From: Hydractinia symbiolongicarpus
Lineage: Eukaryota > Cnidaria > Hydrozoa > Anthoathecata > Hydractiniidae
Assembly (NCBI RefSeq): GCF_029227915.1
Contig: NC_079884.1
Span: 1,862,001-1,926,000 of the forward strand
Direction of reading: 5' to 3'
DNA length: 64,000 bases
The position numbers were made by a program, and so were the translations under genes. The notes under the pieces are model-generated. The model did not search any database and was not told the origin of the DNA. It was given only the letters and a program-made list of their open reading frames with translations. Each line of letters starts with the position of its first letter. The stretch's first letter is position 1. Positions 47,071-61,200 of this stretch are shown here, in pieces.

Positions 47071-50000
47071 TCTGTTCAATTAAGTCCCACAGTCAATCGT
47101 TTCACTGTTAAAAGCGATGCAAGCTATTATTATCAGAAAAATATCTCCAAAAACATGTTGGTAAAAATATGTGACGCATCCGTTGTAACTCAAACATGTA
47201 GTTTACTGAAAATGGCTCTATTTCTTCAGTGCGTGCTAACGGCTATGATTAGTACCACAGTATAAAATAACTTACTTATCTTAATTTTTTAATGAAGCGC
47301 TACTGCAGATCCCAGTGTAATTGATGAATTCCAGCAATCATGTCACAATAAGAACAATTTTACTTCTTGAAATCCAATTGTCTCATTTATCACATTTATG
47401 AGGTCATAGTCCAAAATCAGTTTAATTAAGTCCCACAGTCAATCCTCTCACTGTTACAAGCGATGCAACCTAGTATTATCAGAACAATATCGCCAAATAC
47501 ATGTTGGTACAAATATGTGACGCAACCGTTGCAACTCTACCGTATTGATACTGCTAAAAAGTCAAGGAAATATAGTTTTGGAAACTGTCTCTATTTATTC
47601 AGCGCGCTAACGGCAAGGATTGGTCCCACTGTACAAAATGACTAATTTATCTAAATATTTTAATAAAGCGCTCCCACACCGCCCAGTGTAATCGCTGAGT
47701 TCCAGCAATCATGTCAAATTAAGAAAAATGTTATTTCTTGGAGTCCAATTGCCTTTATTATCACATTTATAAGGCCAAAGTCCAAAATCAGTTCAATTAA
47801 GTCCCACAATCAATCGTTTCACTGTTAAAAGCGATGCAACCTAGCAATAGCAGAAAAATATCGCTAAATACATGTTGGTACGAATATGTGACGCAACTGT
47901 TGTAACTCCAACGGATTGCTACCGCTAGAAAGTCAAGGAAATAGAGTTTTCGAAACTGTTTCCATTTTTTCAGCGCGCGCTAACGGCTAGGATTGGTCCC
48001 ACAGTAAAAAATGATTTACTTATCTACACCTTCAAACAAAGCGCTACCACAGCGCCCAGTGCATCACTGAGTTCCAGCAATCATGTCTAATTAAGAAGAA
48101 TGTTATTTTTTGGAGTCCAATTGTCTCATTTATCACATTTAGGAGGTCAAAGTCCAAAATCAGTCCAATTAAGTCCCACACTCAATCGTTTCACTGTTAC
48201 AAGCAATACAACTTAGTAATATCGAAAAAAATTTCACTAACTACATGTTGGTACGAATATGCGACGCAACCATTGCAACTCAACCGGACTGATACTGTTA
48301 GAAAGACAATGAAATATAATTTTTGAAACTGTCTCTATTTATTCAGCGCGCGCTAACGGCTACGATTGGTCCCAGTACAAAATGACTAATTTATTTAAGT
48401 TCTTTAGTAAAGCGCTCCCACACCGCCTAGTGTAGTCGCTGAGTTCCAGCAATCATGTCAAATTAAGAAGAATGTTGTTTCTTGGAATTCAAATGCCTCA
48501 TTTAACGCATTTATAAGGTCAAAGTCCAAAATCAGTTCAATTAAGTCCCACAGTCAATCGTTTCACTGTTACTAGCGATACAACTTAGTAATATCGGAAA
48601 AATATCACTAACTACATGTTGGTACGAAAATGTGACGCAACCGTTGCAACTCAAACGGATTCATATCGTTAGAAAATCAATGAAATGTAGTTTTTGAAAC
48701 TGTTTCCATTTCTTCAGCGCGTGCTAACAGCTAGGATTGGTCCCACAATAAAAAATGACTTTCTTATCTACACTTTCAAATAAAGCGCTACCACAGCGCC
48801 TAGTGTAATTGCAAAGCTCAACCAATCATGTTAAATTAAGAAAAATGTTAGTTCTTTGAGTGCAATTGTCGCATTTATCACATGCAGGAGGTCGAAGTCT
48901 AAAATCTGTTCAATTAAGTCCCACAGTCAATCGTTTCACTGTTAAAAGCGATGCAAGCTAGTATCATCAGAAAAATATCTCCAAATACATGTTGTTACAA
49001 ATATGTGACGCATCCGTTGTAACTCAAACATGTAGTTTACTGAAAATGGCTCTATTTCTTCAGTGCGTGCTAACGGCTATGATTAGTACCACAGTATAAA
49101 ATAACTTACTTATCTAAACTTTTTAATGAAGCGATACTGCAGATCCCAGTCTAATCGATGAATTCCAGCAATCATGTCACAATAAGAACAATTTTACTTC
49201 TTGAAATCCAATTGTCTCATTTATCACATTTATGAGGTCATAGTCCAAAATCAGTTCAATTAAGTCCCACAGTCAATCTCTTCACTGCTAAAAGCGATGC
49301 AGCCTAGTAATATAAGAAAAATATCGCTAAATACATGTTGGTACGGATACGTTACGCAACCGTTGTAACTCAACCGGACTAATACTGTCAGAAAGTCAAG
49401 GAAATGTAGTTTTTAAAGCTGTCTCTATTTCTTCAGCGCGCGCTGACGACTACGATTGATCCCACAGTACAAAATGACTTATTTATCTAAATTTTTAAAT
49501 AAAGCGTTACCACAGCGCCCAGTGTAATCGCAGAGTTCCAGCAATCATGTCGAATTAAGAAGAATGTTAGTTCTTGGAGTCCAATTGGCTCATTTGTCAC
49601 ATTTTTACCGTCAAAGTCCGAAGTAAGTTCAATTAAGTCCAACAGTCAATCGTTTCACTGTTAAAAGCGATGCAACTTAGTAATATCGGAAAAATATCAT
49701 TAAATGTATGTTGATACGAATATGTGACACAACCGTTGTAACTCAAACGGATTGATACCGCTAGAAAGTCAATGAAATGTAGTTTTTGAAACTGTTTCCA
49801 TTTCTTCAGTGCGCGCTAACGGCTAGGATTGGTCCCAAAGTAAAAAATGACTTACTTATCTACGCTTCCAAGTAAAGCGCTAGCACAGCGCCCAGTGTAA
49901 TCGCTGAGTTCAAGCAATCATGCCAAATTAAGAAGAATGTTGTTTCTTGGAATCCAATTGTCTCATTTATCAAGTTTAGGAGGTCAAAGTTCAAAACCAG

Positions 50001-53000
50001 TTCAATTAAGTCCCACAGTCAATCCTTTCACTGTTAAAAGCGATGCAACCTAGTATTATCAGAAAAATATCGCTAAAAACATGTTGGTACGAATATGTGA
50101 CGCAACCTTTGTAACTCAACCGGACTGATACTGTTAGAAAGACAATGAAATGAAGTTTTGGAAACTGTCTCTATATATTCAGCGCGCTAACGGCAAGGAT
50201 TGGTCCCACTGTACAAAATGACTAATTTATCTAAATATTATAATAAAGCGCTCCCACACCGCCCAGTGTAATCGCTGAGTTCCAGCAATCATGTCAAATT
50301 AAAAAGAATGTTATTTCTTGGAGTACAATTGCCTCATTTATCACATTTATGAACAGATCCAAGATCAGTTCAATTAAGTCCCATAGTCAATCGCTTCACT
50401 GTTACAAGCGATACAACTTAGTAATATCGGAAAAATATCACTAAATACATGTTGGTACAAATATGTGACGCATCCGTTGTAACTCAAACATGTAGTTTAC
50501 TGAAAATGGCTCTATTTCTTCAGTGCGTGCTAACGGTTATGATTAGTACCACAGTATAAAATAACTTACTTATCTAAATTTTTTAATGAAGCGCTACTGC
50601 AGATCCCAGTGTAATCGATGAATTCCAGCAATCATGTCACATTAAGAACAATGTTACTTCTTAAAATCCAATTGTCTCATTTATCACATTTATGAGGTCA
50701 AAATCGAAAATCAGTTTAACTAAGTCCTACAGCCAATCGTTTCGCTGTTAAAAGCGATGCAACATAGTAACATCAGAAAAATATCGCTAAATACATGTTG
50801 GAATGAATATGTGACGCATCCGTTGTAACTCAAACATGTAGTTTACTGAAAATGGCTCTATTTCTTCAGTGCGTGCTAACGGCTATGATTAGTACCACAG
50901 TATAAAATAACTTACTTATCTAAACTTTTTAATGAAGCGCTACTGCAGATCCCAGTGTAATCGATGAATTCCAGCAATCATGTCACAATAAGAACAATTT
51001 TACTTCTTGAAATCCAATTGTCTCATTTATCACATTTATGATGTCATAGTCCAAAATCAGTTCAATTAAGTCCCACAGTCAATCTCTTCACTGCTAAAAG
51101 CGATGCAGCCTAGTAATATAAGAAAAATATCGCTAAATACATGTTGGTACGAATACGTTACGCAACCGTTGTAACTCAACCGGACTAATACTGTCAGAAA
51201 GTCAAGGAAATGTAGTTTTTAAAGCTGTCTCCCTTTCTTCAGCGCGCGCTGACGGCTACGATTGATCCCACAGTACAAAATGACTTATTTATCTAAATTT
51301 TTAAATAAAGCGTTACCACAGCGCCCAGTGTAATCGCAGAGTTCCAGCAATCATGTCGAATTAAGAAGAATGTTAGTTCTTGGAGTCCAATTGGCTCATT
51401 TGTCACATTTATACCGTCAAAGTCCGAAGTAATTCAATTAAGTCCCACAGTCAATCGTTTCACTGTTAAAAGCGATGCAACTTAGTAATATCGGAAAAAT
51501 ATCATTAAATGTATGTTGATACGAATATGTGACACAACCGTTGTAACTCAAACGGATTGATACCGCTAGAAAGTCAATGAAATGTAGTTTTTGAAACTGT
51601 TTCCACTTCTTCAGCGCGCGCTAACGGCTAGGATTGGTCCCACAGTAAAAAATGACTTACTTATTTACACTTTCAAATAAAGCGCTAGCACAGCGCCCAG
51701 TATAATCGCTGAGTTCTAGCACTCATGTCAAACTAAGAAGAATATTAGTTCTTGGAATCCAATTGTCTCACTTATCACATTTATGAGGTCAAAGTCCAAA
51801 ATCAGTTTAACTAAGTCCTACAGCCAATCGCTTCGCTGTTAAAAGCGATGCAACATAGTAACATCAGAAAAATATCGCTAAATACATGTTGGTATGAATA
51901 TGTGACGCAAACGTTGTAACTCAACCGGAATGATACCGCCAGAAAGTCAAGGAAATGTAGTTTCTGAAACTGTCTGTATTTCTTCAGTGCGCACTAACGG
52001 CTAGGATTCGTACCACAGTAAAGAACGACTTACTTATCTACACTTTCAAGTAAAGCGCTACCACAGCGCCCAGTGTAATCGCTGAGTTCCAGCAATCATG
52101 TCAAATTAAGAAGAATGTTATTTCTTGGGGTCCAATTGTCTCATTTATCCTATTTAAGATGTCAAAGTCAAAAACCAGTTCAATTAAGTCCCACAGTCAA
52201 TCGATTCACTGTTAAAAGCGATGCAACCTAGTAATATCGGAAAAACATCACTAAATACATGTTGGTACGAACACGTGACGCAACCGTTGTAACTCAAACG
52301 GATTGATACCGCTAGAAAGTCAATGAAATGTAGTTTTTGAAACTGTTTCAATTTCTTCAGCGCGCGCTAACGGCTAGGATTGGTCCCACAGTAAAAAATG
52401 ACTTACTTATTTACACTTTCAAATAAAGCGCTAGCACAGCGCCCAGTATAATCGCTGAGTTCTAGCACTCATGTCAAACTAAGAAGAATATTAGTTCTTG
52501 GAATCCAATTGTCTCACTTATCACATTTATGAGGTCAAAGTCCAAAATCAGTTCAATTAAGTCCCACAGTCAATCGTTTTACTGTTAAAAGTGATGCAAC
52601 CTGGAATTATCTGAAAAATATCATTAAATGTGTGTTGATACGAATATGTGACACAACCGTTGTAACTCAAACGGATTGATACCGCTAGAAAGTCAATGAA
52701 ATGTAGTTTTTGAAACTGTTTCCATTTCTTCAGCGCGTGCTAACGGCTAGGATTGGTCCCAAAGTAAAAAATCACTTACTTATCTACGCTTCCAAGTAAA
52801 GCGCTAGCACAGCGCCCAGTGTAATCGGTGAGTTCAAGCAATCATGCCAAATTAAGAAGAATGTTGTTTCTTGGAATCCAATTGTCTCATTTATCAAGTT
52901 TAGGAGGTCAAAGTTCAAAACCAGTTCAATTAAGTCCCACAGTCAATCGTTTCACTGTTAAAAGCGATGCAACCTAGTAATATCGGAAAAATATCATTAA

Positions 53001-53194
53001 ATGTATGTTGATACGAATATGTGACACAACCGTTGTAACTCAAACGGATTGATACTGTTAGAAAGACAATGAAATGAAGTTTTGGAAACTGTCTCTATAT
53101 ATTCAGCGCGCTAACGGCAAGGATTGGTCCCACTGTACAAAATGACTAATTTATCTAAATATTATAATAAAGCGCTCCCACACCGCCCAGTGTA

Positions 53195-55047
53195 TTTCAA
53201 GGGTTTACGTATGACAAGCATTACTGATAATAAAAAGTTCTGGAAGTCTGTCAAGCCATTGTTTTCAAACGTTAGTTATAACACCAACAAAATTATCTTA
53301 ATCGAGAAAGAAAAGATAGTCACCGACGAACAAAAATTATGCAAAATCTTCAATGAATATTACACCAACATCACGAAAAATTTACCAATCAAACCAAACG
53401 ATGATACACATACAGCAACCATTCACGATGCAATCCACTCGTATACTAATCACATCAGTATTTTGAAAATTCGTGAAAATGTGGGTTATGATGAAAAGTT
53501 CTATTTTTCGCTGGTTGAACAGCCTGATGTTCTCAAAGTCATCAAAGACATGGATGCAAAGAAATCTTCTGTTAGTGGTGATTTTCCAGTTTTTATGTTG
53601 AAAAAGTTTATTCATATCTTTGTTCCTATCCTCACTAATATTATAAATTTTTGTTTACAGTCTAATATTTTTCCTGATGATTTAAAACTTGCAGAGGTTA
53701 TACCTGTTTTTAAGAAGGATGACTGTAATGATAAGGAGAACTATAGACCTGTTAGCTTGCTACCCTGTTTATCAAAGGTTTTTGAAAGAATTATTCTTAA
53801 TCAAATGCACACTTTTATGCATGACAAACTCAGCCCTCATCTATCAGGCTTCAGAAAGGGTTATAATACACAATATGCTCTCATCCGAATGATTGAACAA
53901 TGGAAAAGCACACTTGATAATAAGGGTGTAGTTGGAGCAGTGCTAATGGACCTTTCAAAAGCTTTTGATACTATCAACCATGATTTGCTTATTGCAAAGC
54001 TGCATGCCTATGGTTTTTCTGAATCTTCTTTATTATTTATTCACTCATACTTGAAAAATCGTTTTCAGAGAACCAGAATAAATTCTTCTTTTAGCGAATG
54101 GCTTCCTCTTCAAGTTGGAGTTCCACAAGGATCAATCTTAGGACCTCCTTTCTTCAATTATTCTATAAACGATTTATTCTGGTTCATTATTCAATCATCC
54201 CTTTGTAACTTTGCAGATGATAACACCTTATATGCTTGTGAAAATTCATTAGAAGATGTAAAACAAACACTGCTTACTAATTTGGTCATAGTTAATAATT
54301 GGTTTTATGAAAATTACTTAGCAATAAATTTGAAAAAGTATCAATATATTGTATTAGGTCATCACGATGAAAGTTTGATATTTAACCATTTGAAAATTGC
54401 GTGTAAATCGTCTGTAGTGCTTCTTGGTGTTACGATTGACTCGAGACTAAACTTTCATTCGCATGTCAAAAACATCTGTAATAAGGCTAGTAGGAAACTC
54501 AACGTGCTTCAAAGGATATCTTCCTTTTTGACACCCAAGATGAAGCGTTTTCTCTTCAATTCATTAATTTGTCTCAGTTTTCTTACTGTCCCTTAGTATG
54601 GATGTTTTGTGGAAAAGTTGCGAATGATCGAATCAATCGTATTCATGAACGTTGTCTAAGAATCATACAGGACGATATAAATGGCAGTTACGATGAACTT
54701 TTATCTTTATGTAATGTTAAAAATATTCACATCATCAATTTACAGAATTTAATGAAAGAGGTTTACAAATTTTTAAATGGATTGTCACCTCTATATATGA
54801 ACGAGATATTTTCTGTTAGGGAAAACAAGTACAACCTTCGTTGCTTTAATTTGATCAGGCGACCAACTTGTCGGACAACGTACTATGGCTTAAAACTTTA
54901 TCAAATATTGCAGGGAAGCTATGGATATCTGTGCCTGACGCTACAAAGAATGCTCCTTCTCTCGAAGCCTTCCGTAGCTCAATAAAATTTTGGGAAGGTG
55001 ATGTTTGCACCTGTAAAATATGCATGGATATACCATACATATTTTAA
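53195..55047 (+). pseudogene. Reverse transcriptase ORF2 remnant with two frameshifts
   Basis: The frame is open to 54,596. Its first about 24 codons, from 53,124, are satellite read in phase, so no native start exists. Domains counted from 53,124: the pre-RT linker (KKFWKSVKPLFSN), then RT with VIPVFKKDD...NYRPVSLLP, the motif A segment with DLSKAFD (Asp276 and Asp282), VPQGSILGP, and the catalytic FADDN (Asp365, Asp366). The 54,569-54,890 part continues in another frame with the thumb/C-terminal pattern (FSYCPLVWMFC, RINRIHERCLRI). A second shift near 54,890 leads to SVPDATKNAPSLEAFR and a final CTCKIC motif, with a stop at 55,045. RT copies element RNA into DNA at the target. Two frameshifts make this copy inactive. 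Confidence 0.85.
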
Positions 55048-55204
55048 CTTTACTTATTTATTTATTTATTTTTCTTATTTTTTATCGCTGTTTGCCTTGT
55101 TTTACGTTTTGTTGTCGATTTAAATTAGTTATTTAAATACTATTGTATCTATCGACGTTAAATAAAGAGAAAATCAAAAAAATCAAAAAAATCAAATCAA
55201 AAAA
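53195..55204 (+). mobile_element. 5'-truncated CR1/L2-like non-LTR retrotransposon inserted in the satellite
   Basis: About 2,010 bp of non-satellite sequence interrupts a monomer between CGCCCAGTGTA and ATCGC. AGTGTA is present on both sides (53,189-53,194 and 55,205-55,210), a likely 6-bp target-site duplication. The right part ends in a tail of AAATC/AAAAATC units, as CR1/L2-group elements often do. The endonuclease domain is absent, so this is a typical 5'-truncated copy. An uninterrupted related monomer at about 57,440 shares the CTAAG variant of the right flank. Confidence 0.9.
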
Positions 55205-58200
55205 AGTGTAATCGCTAAGTTCCAGCAATCATGTCAAATTAAGAAGAATGTTATTTCTTGGAGTACAATTGCCTCATTTATCACATTTATAAGGTCAAAG
55301 TCCAAGATCAGTTCAATTAAGTCCCATAGTCAATCGCTTCACTGTTACAAGCGATACAACTTAGTAATATCGGAAAAATATCACAAAATACATGTTGGTA
55401 CAAATATGTGACGCATCCGTTGTAACTCAACCGGATTGATACCGCTAAAAAGTCAAGGAAATGTAGTTTTTGAAACTGTTTCCATTTCTTCAGCGCGCGC
55501 TAACGGCTAAGAATGGTCCAACAATAAAAAATGACTTACTTATCTACAATTTCAAATAAAGCGCTACCAAAGCGCCCATTTTAATCGCTGAGTTCCTGCA
55601 ATCATGTCAAATTAAGAAGAATGTTGTTTCTTGGAGTCCAATTGGCTCATTTATCACATTTAGGAGATCAAAGTCCAAAATAAGTTTAATTAAGTCCCAC
55701 AGTCAATCGTTTCACTGTTACAAGCGATACAACTTAGTATTATCGGAAAATATCACAAAATACATGTTGGTACGAACACGTGACGCATCCGTTGTAACTC
55801 AAACGGATTGATACCGCTAGAAAGTCAATGAAATGTAGTTTTTGAAACTGTTTCAATTTCTTCAGCGCGCGCTAACGGCTAGGATTGGTCCCACAGTAAA
55901 AAATGACTTACTTATTTACACTTTCAAATAAGGCGCTAGCACAGCGCCCAGTACAATCGCTGAGTTCCAGCAATCATGTCAAACTAAGAAGAATATTAGT
56001 TCTTGGAGTCCAATTGGCTCATTTGTCACATTTAGGAGGTCAAAGTCAAAATCAGTTCAATTAAGTCACACAGTCAATCGTTTCACTGTTACAAGCGATA
56101 CAACTTAGTAATATCGGAAAAGTATCACTAACTACATGTTGGTACAAATATGTGACGCAACCGTTGCAACTCAAACGGATTGATACCGTTAGAAAATCAA
56201 TGAAATGTAGTTTTTGAAACTGTTTCCTTTTCTTCAGCGCGCGCTAACGGCTAAGAATGGTCCAACAATAAAAAATGACTTACTTATCTACAATTTCAAA
56301 TAAAGCGCTACCAAAGCGCCCAGTGTAATCGCTGAGTTCCAGCAATCATGTCAAATTAAGAAGAATGATGTTTCTTGGAGTCCAATTGGCTCATTTATCA
56401 CATTTAGGAGATCAAAGTCCAAAATAAGTTTAATTAAGTCCCACAGTCAATCGTTTCACTGTTACAAGCGATACAACTTAGTATTATCGGAAAATATCAC
56501 AAAATACATGTTGGTACGAACACGTGACGCATCCGTTGTAACTCAAACGGATTGATACCGCTAGAAAGTCAATGAAATGTAGTTTTTGAAACTGTTTCAA
56601 TTTCTTCAGCGCGCGCTAACGGCTAGGATTGGTCCCACAGTAAAAAATGACTTACTTATTTACACTTTCAAATAAATCGCTAGCACAGCGCCCAGTATAA
56701 TCGCTGAGTTCTAGCACTCATGTCAAACTAAGAAGAATATTAGTTCTTGGAATCCAATTGTCTCACTTATCACATTTATGAGGTCAAAGTCCAAAATCAG
56801 TTCAATTAAGTCCCACAGTCAATCGTTTTACTGTTAAAAGCGATGCAACCTGGAATTATCTGAAAAATATCATTAAATGTATGTTGATACGAATATGTGA
56901 CACAACCGTTGTAACTCAAACGGATTGATACCGCTAGAAAGTCAATGAAATGTAGTTTTTGAAACTGTTTCCATTTCTTCAGCGCGTGCTAACGGCTAGG
57001 ATTGGTCCCAAAGTAAAAAATCACTTACTTATCTACGCTTCCAAGTAAAGCGCTAGCACAGCGCCCAGTGTAATCGGTGAGTTCAAGCAATCATGCCAAA
57101 TTAAGAAGAATGTTGTTTCTTGGAATCCAATTGTCTCATTTATCAAGTTTAGGAGGTCAAAGTTCAAAACCAGTTCAATTAAGTCCCACAGTCAATCGTT
57201 TCACTGTTAAAAGCGATGCAACCTAGTAATATCGGAAAAATATCATTAAATGTATGTTGATACGAATATGTGACACAACCGTTGTAACTCAAACGGATTG
57301 ATACTGTTAGAAAGACAATGAAATGAAGTTTTGGAAACTGTCTCAATATATTCAGCGCGCTAACGGCAAGGATTGGTCCCACTGTACAAAATGACTAATT
57401 TATCTAAATATTATAATAAAGCGCTCCCACATCGCCCAGTGTAATCGCTAAGTTCCAGCAATCATGTCAAATTAAGAAGAATATTAGTTCTTGGAATCCA
57501 ATTGTCTCACTTATCACATTTATGAGGTCAAAGTCCAAAATCAGTTCAATTAAGTCCCACAGTCAATCGTTTTACTGTTAAAAGCGATGCAACCTGGAAT
57601 TATCAGAAAAATATCGCTAAATACATGTTGGTACGAATATGCGACGAGACCTTTGTAACTCAACCGGACTGATACTGTTAGAAAGTCAAGGAAATGTAGT
57701 TTTTGAAACTGCTTCTATTTCTTCTGCGCGCGGTAACGGTTAGGATTGGTCCAGGAGTATAAAATGACTAAGTTATCTAAATTTTTTAATAAAGCACTCC
57801 CACACCGCCTAGTGTAATCGCTGAGTTCCAGCAATCATGTAAAATTAAGAAGGGTGTTATTTCTTGAATCCAATTGCCTCATTTATCACATTTATAAGGT
57901 CAAAGTCCAAAATCAGTTAAATTAAGTGCCACAGTCAATCGCTTCACTGTTACAAGCGATACAACTTAGTGATATTGGAAAAATATTACAAAATACATGT
58001 TGGCGCGAATATGTGACGCAACCGTTGTAACTCAACCGGATTGATACCGCTAAAAAGTCAATGAAATGTAGTTTTTGAAACTGTTTCCATTTCTTCAGCG
58101 CGTGCTAACGGCTAGGATTGGTCCCACAGTAAAAAATGACTTACTTATTTACACTTTCAAATAAGGCGCTAGCACAGCGCCCAGTACAATCGCTGAGTTC

Positions 58201-61200
58201 CAGCAATCATGTCAAACTAAGAAGAATATTAGTTCTTGGAGTCCAATTGGCTCATTTGTCACATTTAGGAGGTCAAAGTCTAAATCAGTTCAATTAAGTC
58301 ACACAGTCAATCGTTTCACTGTTACAAGCGATACAACTTAGTAATATCGGAAAAGTATCACTAACTACATGTTGGTACAAATATGTGACGCAACCGTTGC
58401 AACTCAAACGGATTGATACCGTTAGAAAATCAATGAAATGTAGTTTTTGAAACTGTTTCCATTTCTTCAGCGCGCGCTAACGGCTAAGAATGGTCCAACA
58501 ATAAAAAATGACTTACTTATCTACAATTTCAAATAAAGCGCTACCAAAGCGCCCATTGTAATCGCTGAGTTCCAGCAATCATGTCAAATTAAGAAGAATG
58601 TTGTTTCTTGGAGTCCAATTGGCTCATTTATCACATTTAGGAGATCAAAGTCCAAAATAAGTTTAATTAAGTCCCACAGTCAATCGTTTCACTGTTACAA
58701 GCGATACAACTTAGTATTATCGGAAAATATCACAAAATACATGTTAGTACGAACCGTGACGCATCCGTTGTAACTCAAACGGATTGATACCGCTAAAAAG
58801 TCAATGAAATGAAGTTTTTGAAACTGTTTCAATTTCTTCAGCGCGCGCTAACGGCTAGGATTGGTCCCACAGTAAAAAATGACTTACTTATTTACACTTT
58901 CAAATAAAGCGCTAGCACAGCGCCCAGTATAATCGCTGAGTTCTAGCACTCATGTCAAACTAAGAAGAATATTAGTTCTTGGAATCCAATTGTCTCATTT
59001 ATCACATTTATGAGGTTAAAGTCCAAAATCAGTTCAATTAAGTCCCACAGTCAATCGTTTTACTGTTAAAAGCGATGCAATCTGGAATTATCGGAAAAAT
59101 ATCATTAAATGTATGTTGATACGAATATGTGACACAACCGTTGTAACTCAAACGGATTGATACCGCTAGAAAGTCAATGAAATGTAGTTTTTGAAACTGT
59201 TTCCATTTCTTCAGCGCGTGCTAACGGCTAGGATTGGTCCCAAAGTAAAAAATCACTTACTTATCTACGCTTCCAAGTAAAGCGCTAGCACAGCGCCCAG
59301 TGTAATCGCTGAGTTCAAGCAATCATGCCAAATTAAGAAGAATGTTGTTTCTTGGAGTCCAATTGGCTCATTTATCACATTTAGGAGATCAAAGTCCAAA
59401 ATAAGTTTAATTAAGTCCCACAGTCAATCGTTTCACTGTTACAAGCGATACAACTTAGTTTTATCGGAAAATATCACAAAATACATGTTGGTACGAACAC
59501 GTGACGCAACCGTTGTAACTCAAACGGATTGATACCGCTAGAAAGTCAATGAAATGTAGTTTTTGAAACTGTTTGAATTTCTTCAGCGCGCGCTAACGGC
59601 TAGGATTGGTCCCACAGTAAAAAATGACTTACTTATTTACACTTTCAAATAAGGCGCTAGCACAGCGCCCAGTACAATCGCTGAGTTCCAGCAATCATGT
59701 CAAACTAAGAAGAATATTAGTTCTTGGAGTCCAATTGGCTCATTTGTCACATTTAGGAGGTCAAAGTCTAAATCAGTTCAATTAAGTCACACAGTCAATC
59801 GTTTCACTGTTACAAGCGATACAACTTAGTAATATCGGAAAAGTATCACTAACTACATGTTGGTACAAATATGTGACGCAACCGTTGCAACTCAAACGGA
59901 TTGATACCGTTAGAAAATCAATGAAATGTAGTTTTTGAAACTGTTTCCATTTCTTCAGCGCGCGCTAACGGCTAAGAATGGTCCAACAATAAAAAATGAC
60001 TTACTTATCTACAATTTCAAATAAAGCGCTACCAAAGCGCCCATTGTAATCGCTGAGTTCCAGCAATCATGTCAAATTAAGAAGAATGTTGTTTCTTGGA
60101 GTCCAATTGGCTCATTTATCACATTTAGGAGATCAAAGTCCAAAATAAGTTTAATTAAGTCCCACAGTCAATCGTTTCACTGTTACAAGCGATACAACTT
60201 AGTATTATCGGAAAATATCACAAAATACATGTTAGTACGAACCGTGACGCATCCGTTGTAACTCAAACGGATTGATACCGCTAAAAAGTCAATGAAATGA
60301 AGTTTTTGAAACTGTTTCAATTTCTTCAGCGCGCGCTAACGGCTAGGATTGGTCCCACGGTAAAAAATGACTTACTTATTTACACTTTCAAATAAAGCGC
60401 TAGCACAGCGCCCAGTATAATCGCTGAGTTCTAGCACTCATGTCAAACTAAGAAGAATATTAGTTCTTGGAATCCAATTGTCTCATTTATCACATTTATG
60501 AGGTTAAAGTCCAAAATCAGTTCAATTAAGTCCCACAGTCAATCGTTTTACTGTTAAAAGCGATGCAATCTGGAATTATCGGAAAAATATCATTAAATGT
60601 ATGTTGATACGAATATGTGACACAACCGTTGTAACTCAAACGGATTGATACCGCTAGAAAGTCAATGAAATGTAGTTTTTGAAACTGTTTCCATTTCTTC
60701 AGCGCGTGCTAACGGCTAGGATTGGTCCCAAAGTAAAAAATCACTTACTTATCTACGCTTCCAAGTAAAGCGCTAGCACAGCGCCCAGTGTAATCGCTGA
60801 GTTCAAGCAATCATGCCAAATTAAGAAGAATGTTGTTTCTTGGAGTCCAATTGGCTCATTTATCACATTTAGGAGATCAAAGTCCAAAATAAGTTTAATT
60901 AAGTCCCACAGTCAATCGTTTCACTGTTACAAGCGATACAACTTAGTTTTATCGGAAAATATCACAAAATACATGTTGGTACGAACACGTGACGCAACCG
61001 TTGTAACTCAAACGGATTGATACCGCTAGAAAGTCAATGAAATGTAGTTTTTGAAACTGTTTGAATTTCTTCAGCGCGCGCTAACGGCTAGGATTGGTCC
61101 CACAGTAAAAAATGACTTACTTATTTACACTTTCAAATAAAGCGCTAGCACAGCGCCCAGTATAATCGCTGAGTTCTAGCACTCATGTCAAACTAAGAAG

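Larger units (their letters stand above)
18018..53194 (+). repeat. Satellite array, about 372-bp monomer (left block)
   Basis: Head-to-tail monomers, mostly 370-373 bp, with landmarks in fixed order: CAGCGCGCGCTAACGGCTA, ATTGGTCCCACAGT, CTTATCTACACTTTC, AAAGCGCTACCACAGCGC, GTTCCAGCAATCATGTCAAA, AGGTCAAAGTCCAAAAT, CCCACAGTCAATCGTTTCAC, ACATGTTGGTACGAATATG, CAACCGTTGTAACTC, then GATACCGCTAG. By length this block holds about 94 copies. Some monomers are about 345 bp because they lack about 28 bp around CTAG. No long ORF exists. The left end at about 18,018 joins a retrotransposon remnant. Copies near the left edge and near 47-53 kb are more diverse, and the middle is homogenised into higher-order repeats. 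Confidence 0.95.

Noticed and set aside
53124-53194. First 24 codons of the long RT frame as a native N-terminus
   Set aside because: They are satellite sequence read in phase up to the target-site duplication; the retrotransposon begins at 53,195.
18496-57382. Many short ORFs of 60-96 codons on both strands inside the satellite (for example 19,125, 32,151, 33,641, 36,560, 42,455, 47,011)
   Set aside because: They are chance open frames in repeated monomers. The same frame is closed in most sister monomers and substitutions do not respect codons.
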